Assembly (NCBI RefSeq): GCF_002078015.1
Contig: NZ_LWBP01000056.1
Coordinates: 124,001-188,000, forward strand
DNA: 64,000 bases
From: Niastella populi
GTDB lineage: Bacteria > Bacteroidota > Bacteroidia > Chitinophagales > Chitinophagaceae
Direction: 5' to 3'
Under the pieces are notes generated by a model. It did no database searches. It saw nothing but the letters and a program-made list of their open reading frames with translations, and was not told where the DNA came from. How positions within the stretch are numbered: position 1 is the stretch's first letter; the number at the start of each line of letters is the position of its first letter. A program made the position numbers and the translations under genes. Below are positions 37,360-44,911 of the stretch, one piece after another.

Positions 37360-40300
37360 ATGGAAAAGAAAATAAAAAATACAAATCACGTCCTTAGCGA
37401 TAAACTGCACTGGTATAAAGACGCCATAATTTACGAGCTGCACATAAAAGCCTTTTGCGACAGCAATGGCGATGGCATCGGCGATTTTGGCGGACTGATG
37501 CAAAAACTCGATTACCTGCAGGAACTGGGCGTGAATACGATCTGGCTCCTGCCCTTCTATCCATCGCCCCTGCGTGACGATGGCTATGATATTGCCGATT
37601 ACTATAATATTAACAATACATACGGAAACATACCCCAGTTGAAAATGCTGCTCGATGAAGCCCATCAGCGCAACCTGCGGATCATTACCGAGTTGGTCAT
37701 TAACCACACGTCTGACCAGCATCCCTGGTTTCAGCGGGCAAGGACCGCGCCTAAAGGGTCGCCCGAAAGAAATTATTACGTCTGGACCGACGACCCCACC
37801 CAGTACAAGGATGTGCGCATCATTTTCCAGGATTTCGAAGCCTCCAACTGGAGCTGGGACCCCGTAGCGGAACAATATTACTGGCACCGCTTTTTTCACC
37901 ACCAGCCCGACCTGAACTACGACAACCCGCAGGTACAGAAGGAAGTGTTCAATATTATCGATTACTGGTGCAATATGGGCGTCGACGGTTTCCGGCTCGA
38001 TGCTGTGCCGTATTTGTTCGAGCGCGAAGGCACCAATGGGGAGAACCTGCCCGAAACGCATGCCTTCCTGAAACGGTTACGCGCTCATGTCGATGAAAAA
38101 TTTCCCGGCACCGTTCTACTGGCCGAAGCCAACATGTGGCCGGAAGATTCCGCCTCCTATTTCGGCGATGGCGACGAATGCCATATGAACTACCATTTCC
38201 CTGTGATGCCCCGGATGTTCATGGCCCTTCAAATGGAAGACCGTTACCCCGTCACCGACATTTTTGATCAAACACCGGCCATACCGCCCACCTGCCAGTG
38301 GGCCATCTTCCTGCGCAACCACGATGAGCTTACACTCGAAATGGTGACCGATGAAGAACGGGACTATATGTACAAAGTGTATGCAAAGGACCCCAAGGCC
38401 CGCATCAACCTCGGTATCCGGCACCGGCTGGCGCCCCTGATGGAAAATAACCGCGAAAAGATAGAACTGCTCAATTCGCTGCTGTTCTCCCTGCCCGGCA
38501 CCCCGGTAATTTATTACGGCGATGAGATCGGCATGGGCGATAACTTCTACCTCGGCGATCGCGATGGCGTGCGTACGCCCATGCAATGGTCGCCCGACCG
38601 CAACGCCGGCTTCTCGAATTCGAACCCCCATCAGTTGTATTTACCGCTGATCCTCGATCCCGAATATCATTATGAATCGGTGAATGTGGAAATGCAGCGC
38701 CGCAATACCTCATCGCTTTTCTGGTTCATGAAACGCATGATCAACATGCGTAAAAAACACAAAGCTTTTGGCCGCGGCGATCTTACCTTTCTGAATGTCG
38801 ACAACCCGAAAGTGCTGGCTTTTTTAAGGCGGTATGAAAATGAAACCCTGCTGATAGTAGTAAACCTGTCGAAGTTTGCGCAGGTTGCCGAAGTACCGCT
38901 GGAGGGTTATAAAGGTTTTGCCCTGATGGAACTGATGAGCAGGAACAAATTTCCGGCCGTTGGCAAAGCAGGCACCTACTTCTTTACGCTCGGTCCGCAC
39001 AACTGGCTGTGGTTCTCGCTTGAAAAAACACACCCCGGGATCGACGAAAAAAAAACAATTCCGCTGCTGCAAATAAACAAGCTGCAGGATATAGTGAATA
39101 AATCGACCCGCGCAGAGCTGGAAAACGCCGTACTGCCGGCCTACCTCAAACAATGTAAATGGTTTACCGGCCGGGCACGTTCGGTGCATGGAGTGGAGAT
39201 CATCAACTACATGAACATTCCATCATCGCCCGAAGCGTTGCTATTGTTGCTGGAAGTGACCTACGAAAGCGGACTACCGGAAATGTACCAGCTAATAGTA
39301 ACGTTTGCACAAGACCCGGTGGCGCGAAAACTGGCAAGCAGTTTTCCGCATAGCGTTATTGCCTGGATGCATGCAGGTGAGCAGGAAGGGATCTTGTGCG
39401 ACGCATTGTTCGTAACTACATTTCAGCAATGGCTTCTTCAACACCTGGCGCACAATGAAACTTTACAGGGCCGCGACAGCAACCAGCTCAGGTTCCATAA
39501 CAACGGATCGCTGACCACCTATTCGGTGCAACATGAAGATATAAAGTCAAAAATATTCGAGGGTGACCGGTACAATGGTTCCATCACTTACGACAATAAT
39601 TTCTTTTTGACCATTTACCGTCGGGTGGATTATTATATTAATCCCGATGCCGAAATTACCCATTTCCTGAGCGAAGAAGCAAAATATGAATATATACCCG
39701 CATTCCTGGGCGCCATAGAATGGGGCACGGAAAAAGGCATGATCACTATGGGCATGCTGCAGGTGATGATCGAGAACCACGGTAACGGGTACACCTACAT
39801 GCAGGAACGGGTGTACAATTACATAGAAAGGATACTGGCCCTGAACCAGGATAATCTGCCTGCCTGGGAAGCAATGGGCAACCTTACCGAACCGGTTGGC
39901 ATCGATGAATTGCCGAATGAATTGAAGGACCTGTTGGGCGGCCGCGCGGCCGACCAGGCGCGGCTGATAGGCATTCGCACCGGGCAAATGCATCTGGCGC
40001 TTGCATCAGGCACCATGGTAAAGGATTTTAAACCCGAAGAGTTTTCGCTGCACTACCAGCGCTCCCTGTTCTCAGCCATGGTATCGCTGGTACGGGAAGT
40101 TTTTCAAAACCTGAAAAGAAATTTGAACAAACTTCCGCCCGAGCTGCAATCCGAAGCGGAAGAATTACTGAAACATCGCGATGAAGTGCTGAACGTGTTC
40201 AAAAAGATCTATACTAAAAAACTAGACGTTTTAAAAATAAGGATCCATGGCTATTATACGTTAAGCCAGGTATTACTAACGGGTAAAGACATTGCCATAC

Positions 40301-40686
40301 AGGGTTACGGCGGTGATCCGCTTCGCCCCTATAGTGAAAGAAGGCTGAAAAGATCGCCGTTGCACGATGTGGCTACCATGCTGCGCTCGTTTCATAATAC
40401 CGTGTATGAAGGATTTCATCAAAACCATCATATGCTAAAAGAGAATATGGCGAAGTATGTACCTTTTATCAGGCTGTGGGCGCACTATATGGGTGGATTT
40501 TTCATGAAAGCGTATCTCGATACGGTTGCAGGAAGCAAATTTATACCGGCCGATAAACATGATTTCAGGGTGATGATACAAACATTTTTACTCGAGAAAT
40601 CACTGAACGACCTGAACCATGGCCTCAGTAATGGGTATGGTTCCATAATGGTGCCGATGAGAACGATAAAGACTATAATTCGATAA
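37360..40686 (+). CDS. treS: Trehalose synthase (maltose glucosyltransferase) fused to a degenerate maltokinase domain
   Basis: 1108 residues. N-terminal GH13 TreS domain (about 1-550) interconverting maltose and trehalose: ELHIKAFCDSNGDGIGDF, nucleophile D214 (GFRLDAVPY), acid E256 (LLAEANMW), H321-D322 (FLRNHDELTLEMV). The C-terminal half (about 570-1108) aligns with maltokinase: the cap region (ARSVHGVEIINYMNIPSSPE) and the downstream SERRLKRSPLHDVATMLRSF are clear. The kinase catalytic motifs are not: the family HGD(Y/L)HLGQ is H963-G-Y965-Y-T967-L-S969-Q, and DFEGEP is G982-Y-G984-G-D-P. A pseudokinase is therefore likely. The stop codon lies in a word array. Confidence 0.95.
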   Translation: MEKKIKNTNHVLSDKLHWYKDAIIYELHIKAFCDSNGDGIGDFGGLMQKLDYLQELGVNTIWLLPFYPSPLRDDGYDIADYYNINNTYGNIPQLKMLLDEAHQRNLRIITELVINHTSDQHPWFQRARTAPKGSPERNYYVWTDDPTQYKDVRIIFQDFEASNWSWDPVAEQYYWHRFFHHQPDLNYDNPQVQKEVFNIIDYWCNMGVDGFRLDAVPYLFEREGTNGENLPETHAFLKRLRAHVDEKFPGTVLLAEANMWPEDSASYFGDGDECHMNYHFPVMPRMFMALQMEDRYPVTDIFDQTPAIPPTCQWAIFLRNHDELTLEMVTDEERDYMYKVYAKDPKARINLGIRHRLAPLMENNREKIELLNSLLFSLPGTPVIYYGDEIGMGDNFYLGDRDGVRTPMQWSPDRNAGFSNSNPHQLYLPLILDPEYHYESVNVEMQRRNTSSLFWFMKRMINMRKKHKAFGRGDLTFLNVDNPKVLAFLRRYENETLLIVVNLSKFAQVAEVPLEGYKGFALMELMSRNKFPAVGKAGTYFFTLGPHNWLWFSLEKTHPGIDEKKTIPLLQINKLQDIVNKSTRAELENAVLPAYLKQCKWFTGRARSVHGVEIINYMNIPSSPEALLLLLEVTYESGLPEMYQLIVTFAQDPVARKLASSFPHSVIAWMHAGEQEGILCDALFVTTFQQWLLQHLAHNETLQGRDSNQLRFHNNGSLTTYSVQHEDIKSKIFEGDRYNGSITYDNNFFLTIYRRVDYYINPDAEITHFLSEEAKYEYIPAFLGAIEWGTEKGMITMGMLQVMIENHGNGYTYMQERVYNYIERILALNQDNLPAWEAMGNLTEPVGIDELPNELKDLLGGRAADQARLIGIRTGQMHLALASGTMVKDFKPEEFSLHYQRSLFSAMVSLVREVFQNLKRNLNKLPPELQSEAEELLKHRDEVLNVFKKIYTKKLDVLKIRIHGYYTLSQVLLTGKDIAIQGYGGDPLRPYSERRLKRSPLHDVATMLRSFHNTVYEGFHQNHHMLKENMAKYVPFIRLWAHYMGGFFMKAYLDTVAGSKFIPADKHDFRVMIQTFLLEKSLNDLNHGLSNGYGSIMVPMRTIKTIIR

Positions 40687-40900
40687 TTAGCTAATGTGCT
40701 AATGGAATGCATGCTGGGTGGATGCTTACGCGTTAGCTTTAGTTTTATAAAAACTGCTGAACGTCGAAGCATTAGCACTTTAGCAAATCAGCATATTGGC
40801 AAATTAATAAAAGGATGCTTACGCGTGCGTTTAAGTTTTATAAAAACTGCCGAACGATGAAGCATGAGCACATTAGCAAATCAGCACATTATCACATTAA
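40678..40900. repeat. Two tandem copies of the 52-bp dispersed core with GCTAATNN/CAGCACAT flanks
   Basis: Left array (40678-40703, GATAATTAGCTAATGTGC) overlaps the treS stop codon. Core copy 2 is 40720-40773 and core copy 3 is 40813-40865; both start GGATGCTTACGCGT and contain AGTTTTATAAAAACTGC and GAAGCAT. Each is followed by AGCACNTTAGCAAATCAGCA. Copy 1 is at 13559-13609. AGTTTT/AAAACT and TGCTT/AAGCA can pair within each core. Confidence 0.9.
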
Positions 40901-41120
40901 AAAAAGAGCGATCCGACTTGCGGACCGCCCCCGTCTAACGTTGGTAGCTTGTTGGTGCTATCAGCGTTTGCTTAACCAAATTCAGGTCTTCGCGTTAAGA
41001 TAACAGATGAATTCTGCTTTTTCGGACGGATAGTTTTCTGTTCCCGTTCTTGCCTCTTTACAACAATTTCGAAACAGTTTTTTCTATCCTCCTGCTTAAC
41101 CGATCGCCCTTTGATTAATC
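40899..41120 (-). ncRNA. Candidate structured small RNA, 6S-like architecture
   Basis: A minus-strand promoter fits TTG (41156-41154), 20 nt, TAAATTTA (41133-41126), giving a start near 41120. A terminator stem (40908-40914 with 40922-40928, closed by G-U only in the minus-strand RNA) is followed by seven U (A-run 40899-40905). The roughly 215-nt RNA can fold: the 5' GGGCGATC pairs with the 3' GATCGCTC (8 bp), GGATAG with CTATCC, CTGTT with AACAG, CTTAAC with GTTAAG, and AACG...TAGC with GCTA...CGTT. No open frame is present. A closed rod with internal loops recalls 6S RNA, but I cannot confirm the family. Confidence 0.5.
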
Positions 41121-41368
41121 TGAGATAAATTTACTAATTCAAAAAAGCGGAAACAATGACCGCCGTCACAACAAAATATTCCCGCCGTCACTTAATATTT
41201 CAATGATCCTAATCAATATCACAGTACTTATTTAATTTGTATCTGCTTAAACATCACCCAATTGTATTTTCTAATGCCCAACCGGGGCCGTAAAATTATT
41301 ATTGATTGAATTGAAGTAAGAATAATTGGTAAATTACTATCAAAATCGATCCGGTTCCGGTTAGTTTT

Positions 41369-41992
41369 ATGACAACATTCTGGACTGAAAATAGCATTCT
41401 TACCAACCAAAGCGACACTACACCCCCTGCCGAAATCTTTGATGAATTTTGTCAGGCAATTGGTTATTATTATCAGCAGAAAGGTTACAAATACACCAGA
41501 AGCCGCCCGAAAGTGAAAATAGAATCGCGCGACCTTTTTGTGGAAATAAATTTCTGGAGCTCGCGAAGCAATATGGCCGGCAGCAGTGTAGGTTTGGAGA
41601 TCCTGCCGTATGTTGGCTCCAAGAAATTAAAAAAATGGATCAAAGCAAATAAGACCGGCAGGAACGAATATATCTATGGCCCAACCAAATACGATTTCCG
41701 CTATCAGAATATTTACGGCGCCACAGTAGATTTTTTTCTCGACCTCATTCTCAAGATCGATAAATACATTGCCGAACAGCTCGATATAACGGATAATAAA
41801 AAATTCATCGACAAACTACTTGCCGAAAACAGCAACGAGCTCATCACCGATAACTTTGCCTGCTATCTTGCCATGACAAATGACCCCCGTTTGTCGGAGT
41901 TCATTGAGTCGCATCCGGACGGGATTAGTGTTGAACTGGTAAATAAGTTGAAAGCACTTAGTGAAGATAATAAATTAACTCCCCGCCAATAA
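41369..41992 (+). CDS. Hypothetical cytoplasmic protein
   Basis: 207 residues, not recognised. No signal or membrane segment. It starts with an acidic helix (PPAEIFDEFCQAIGYYYQQK), then a beta-rich section with many aromatic residues (RDLFVEINFWSSRSNMAGSS, VGLEILPYV) and a helical C-terminus. The layout (GYKYTRSRPKVK then alternating strands) is reminiscent of DUF4304-like small proteins, but this is weak. The stop TAA is followed directly by an AGTTCAC word array. Confidence 0.65.
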   Translation: MTTFWTENSILTNQSDTTPPAEIFDEFCQAIGYYYQQKGYKYTRSRPKVKIESRDLFVEINFWSSRSNMAGSSVGLEILPYVGSKKLKKWIKANKTGRNEYIYGPTKYDFRYQNIYGATVDFFLDLILKIDKYIAEQLDITDNKKFIDKLLAENSNELITDNFACYLAMTNDPRLSEFIESHPDGISVELVNKLKALSEDNKLTPRQ

Positions 41993-42047
41993 AGTTCACA
42001 GTTCACAGTTCATAGTTCCTAGTTCACAGTTCTTAGTTCTTAGTTCA
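41993..42047. repeat. 7-bp word array AGTTCAC/AGTTCTT
   Basis: Eight degenerate heptamers starting one base after the stop codon of the preceding gene. Same word family as 36381-36473. Confidence 0.85.
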
Positions 42048-42155
42048 GTTGAACCCGCTATTATTCGTGAGCTCAAATGCAAAATACAGAAAGCAGGAAG
42101 CTGCAAGCCAAAAGGAAAAAGTAAAAAACAAAATAGAGAAGCAGCAGTTAAAAGC

Positions 42156-42191
42156 AAAACGCTTAACACTGATTACAGCATTAAGCGTTTT
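42156..42191. terminator. Probable bidirectional terminator between convergent genes
   Basis: AAAACGCTTAA (42156-42166) and TTAAGCGTTTT (42181-42191) form a perfect 11-bp stem with a 14-nt loop. The A-rich 5' side and T-rich 3' side suit termination in both directions, and the genes on either side (stops at 41992 plus, 42217 minus) converge on it. Confidence 0.6.
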
Positions 42192-42216
42192 ACTTTGACC
42201 TTTCGACTTAGCCTGT

Positions 42217-42855
42217 TTAAGGCAGTATCTTTACCTTTATATTTTTATAATATACTTTGCTGTTAGGATCATGAGCCTGTAAAGCGAATGTACCACTTGA
42301 GAGTTTGCGGCTGTTCATATCGGGAGAACGCTGAACATCTTCTGGCTCGGTATATTCAACCAGTACCTTACCGTTCACTTTGGTAGTCACTTTATTTCCT
42401 TCCACGATTATTTCCTCGGTATACCACTCATTATCTTTTACATACACCTCTTTTACATCCTGCACCGCATACAAACTGCCGGTACGGCGCCAGTCGGTAT
42501 GAGAATTATTTACCTGCACTTCATATCCTTTTGAAGGCCAGCCGCCCTGCTGAAAGGCAGTGTGAAAGTAGAGCCCGCTATTTGAGCCGGGTGTAGTTTT
42601 CACCTGTGCTTTAAAATGAAAATTCTTAAAATTATGGTCCCCTGCCTTCCCGTCGTAAAACAGGTGCGCTACATTTCCATGGGCAATGATCATTCCGCTA
42701 TCTACTGTAAAAGACGCTGCATTGTCGCCCACCTTCCAGTTGTTAAGCGTTTTTCCATCAAACAGGGAGATCCATCCTTTTGATTTTTTTTGCGCAACAG
42801 CTACCCCACCCAGCATACAGGCTGTGATCGTTAACAGGTATGATAATTTTTTCAT
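42217..42855 (-). CDS. Secreted DUF1080 (3-keto-disaccharide hydrolase) family protein
   Basis: 212 residues from ATG 42855 (MKKLSYLLTITACMLGGVAV, signal peptide). Two upstream in-frame Met add only five residues. The domain is a single concanavalin-like sandwich: GWISLFDGKTLNNWKVG at the front, NFHFKAQVKTTPGSNSGLYF, GYEVQVNN, WYTEEIIVEGNKVTTKVNGK and FALQAHDPNSKVYYKNIKVK at the end. The family is large in Bacteroidota and Planctomycetes. A 3-keto-glycoside hydrolase role is known for some members; the substrate here is unknown. Confidence 0.92.
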   Translation of the reverse strand: MKKLSYLLTITACMLGGVAVAQKKSKGWISLFDGKTLNNWKVGDNAASFTVDSGMIIAHGNVAHLFYDGKAGDHNFKNFHFKAQVKTTPGSNSGLYFHTAFQQGGWPSKGYEVQVNNSHTDWRRTGSLYAVQDVKEVYVKDNEWYTEEIIVEGNKVTTKVNGKVLVEYTEPEDVQRSPDMNSRKLSSGTFALQAHDPNSKVYYKNIKVKILP

Positions 42856-42966
42856 TCTAATCATTTGCATGAAGGTAGTTGTTTAGCAAATTATGCAAAA
42901 ATGTTACCGGGTACCGGGCACCTGTATTTTCGGGATTTCGAATTCAGGTTCGGGTTCCCCGTGTTA

Positions 42967-43494
42967 CTAACTTTTTTTATTCTCCTTAAAACGTTTGTCA
43001 ACCATACCATTTTTTCTTCTATGTTTTGCAGAGTCGGCAGCAGCCTGGTTCTTTTTGAAACGCATATCGGGTGCACCATCTTTTTTTACTCTTTTTGTGG
43101 AATCGCCGGCCGGCGCCTGGTTCTTCCTGTGGCTCATGTTCTTTGCATCCTCTTTTTTCCAGCGTTTCGTAGTGTCACCGGCTGCATGGCTGCCTTTCAT
43201 TTTCCCGCCGGCAGCGCCCTCTTTTTTCCAGCGTTTAGTGGTATCACCGGCTGGCGCCTGGTTCTTCCTGTAACGCATATCAGCCGTTCCATCTTTCTTC
43301 AGCTTCTTTGTGGTATCGGCAGCGGCCTTGTTCTTTTTATAACGCATGTCGGGCGTTCCATCCTTTTTAGCAGGGCCGGCGTTCTTTTTTTTGGTTTCCT
43401 TTTTAGCTATTTCCTTTTTTGCGGGGGAAGTTTGAGCGAAATTAATTCCGGTACAGGCGAATAATACACAAATAACAACTAAGACTTTCTTCAT
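42967..43494 (-). CDS. Secreted lysine-rich internal-repeat protein
   Basis: 175 residues, signal peptide 1-20 (CTGINFAQ). The mature part consists of imperfect 20-25-residue repeats built from KKDGTPDMRYKKNKAAADTT: five to six copies of DGxxDMRY/F-(K/R)KNQA-(P/A)AGD-(S/T)TKR-(W/V)KK(E/D). It is strongly basic, with no hydrophobic core and probably no fixed fold. It could bind nucleic acid, LPS or acidic polysaccharide. No known family recognised. The plus-strand opposite frame is a shadow. Confidence 0.8.
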   Translation of the reverse strand: MKKVLVVICVLFACTGINFAQTSPAKKEIAKKETKKKNAGPAKKDGTPDMRYKKNKAAADTTKKLKKDGTADMRYRKNQAPAGDTTKRWKKEGAAGGKMKGSHAAGDTTKRWKKEDAKNMSHRKNQAPAGDSTKRVKKDGAPDMRFKKNQAAADSAKHRRKNGMVDKRFKENKKS

Positions 43495-43601
43495 AATAGA
43501 TATTGTTTCTTTAACAGGGAATCATCAAAAATAAAACCAAAAACTTGAACATAAATTGCATCAGCTGTCTATTTAAGATATCCACGTGATCTTCGTTTGA
43601 T

Positions 43602-43640
43602 AAAAAAGGTGAGCCGCTCACCTGTCGGCGGGCGGCTCAC
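43602..43640 (-). terminator. Intrinsic terminator of the AAA-TPR operon
   Basis: GTGAGCCGC (43609-43617) pairs with GCGGCTCAC (43632-43640); a shorter local palindrome GGTGAGC-C-GCTCACC is also present. The minus-strand transcript then has six U (A-run 43602-43607). It lies 20-58 nt after the TPR gene stop. Confidence 0.88.
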
Positions 43641-43659
43641 GCTTACATATTTTTCAGTT

Positions 43660-44910
43660 TTACCGGTTATTACGTCTTATCATCAGGAAGTTTGCCATCC
43701 ACTGGAAGGCAATAAACCCTATAAAAAAAGCATACGCAAGATTAACAGAGGCCGGAATGTTTATGTAAATTGTGTATAAAGCAATTAATCCCAGTACCGC
43801 CATTCCAATGGTATAAAGCATAATTGAGTTGTACCTCGATGGAATGAACATTACGCCGCACAAAACCATCATGGCCCCGCCGTACCCTGCTACAAATAAA
43901 TAAAACGCATCTGAGGTGATAAAATACAACGCCACCCCTGCAATTAACACCAGCAGGCTTGCTGCTACAAAGTTGGAACTTAACTTTTCTTTTCTATCGA
44001 GCAGGAACCTGCCGTACGCATTGAACCGAAGCAACATGTTGCTTACGGGTTTTATAACCCAGGTTGAAAATGCAAATACTACCAGCGCAATGATAATGGG
44101 GGTAACAAAAGGCCTGAAGGAAGGGCTGCTGTCTGCGAGTTTGTTCAAAAGCTGTGTTCCAAAATAAACACCGATCACAAAACCCCACTGGTAATTGGAC
44201 GGCAGATTGCTGATCCAGAATTGATATTTAAGGAACATCCTGTAGATCGGGTTACTTGCTTTCAGCGCTTCTATCATGCCTTTCTGCGCGTACTCATAAT
44301 TGGGATTGTTCTTCAGCGCTTCTTTGAAATGCTTCAGTGCTTTTTTATGATCGCCTTTCTCAAGCAACCCCCAACCATAGTTAGTATGGGTATAGGCATT
44401 GTTGGGGTCCTGCCGCAATGCCCCTTCTATGGTTTGAAAAGATTCTTCTTTCCGGTTCAGCTTTATCAATACCGTGCTGCGCACGTTCAGCGCCAGCAGG
44501 TCTTCGGCATCAATCTCCAAAGCCTGGTTGGCCAGGCGCAAACTTTCTTCAAACTGCTTGCGGGCCAATTTAATGTTAGCGAACCAGGCAAAATAATCGG
44601 CGGTATATGGGTCGAGTGTGATGGATTGCTGAATACTTTTTTCGGCATCATCAAACCTGTCTTTCTGAATATCGATCCTCGATTTTATAAAATACAAATG
44701 CGCGGTATCGGGCGAAAGCCCGATCGCATCGTCAATAATGCTTTCCGCTTTTTCTACTCTATCCTGTTGCAGATTCAATTCCGCCAGCAACGACAGATAG
44801 TAAATATTGGTAGGTTCCTGTGCCAGTAATTGTCTCAGGATCTTCTCCGCTGCGTCGTATTTTTTCTGCTGAATGAGAATACCAATTTTCGAAAGACTGT
44901 ACTCGATCAT
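43660..44910 (-). CDS. Membrane-anchored TPR protein, partner of the AAA+ ATPase
   Basis: 416 residues, not assigned to a named family. Residues 1-220 are six or so tetratricopeptide repeats (IYYLSLLAELNLQQDRVEKA, AHLYFIKSRIDIQKDRFDDA, NAYTHTNYGWGLLEKGDHKK). After LKYQFWISNLPSNYQWGF come about six membrane helices (FVTPIIIALVVFAFSTWVI, ASLLVLIAGVALYFI, MLYTIGMAVLGLIALYTIYI, FFIGFIAFQWMANFLMI). The gene starts one base after the stop of the AAA+ gene, so the two are translationally linked. The TPR face presumably recruits a substrate or the ATPase to the membrane. Confidence 0.85.
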   Translation of the reverse strand: MIEYSLSKIGILIQQKKYDAAEKILRQLLAQEPTNIYYLSLLAELNLQQDRVEKAESIIDDAIGLSPDTAHLYFIKSRIDIQKDRFDDAEKSIQQSITLDPYTADYFAWFANIKLARKQFEESLRLANQALEIDAEDLLALNVRSTVLIKLNRKEESFQTIEGALRQDPNNAYTHTNYGWGLLEKGDHKKALKHFKEALKNNPNYEYAQKGMIEALKASNPIYRMFLKYQFWISNLPSNYQWGFVIGVYFGTQLLNKLADSSPSFRPFVTPIIIALVVFAFSTWVIKPVSNMLLRFNAYGRFLLDRKEKLSSNFVAASLLVLIAGVALYFITSDAFYLFVAGYGGAMMVLCGVMFIPSRYNSIMLYTIGMAVLGLIALYTIYINIPASVNLAYAFFIGFIAFQWMANFLMIRRNNR

Positions 44911-44911
44911 G

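Noticed and set aside
42865-43464. 199-residue plus-strand hydrophobic frame
   Set aside because: It mirrors the lysine-rich repeats of the minus-strand secreted protein (Lys codons read back as Phe/Leu), so the membrane-like look is an artefact.
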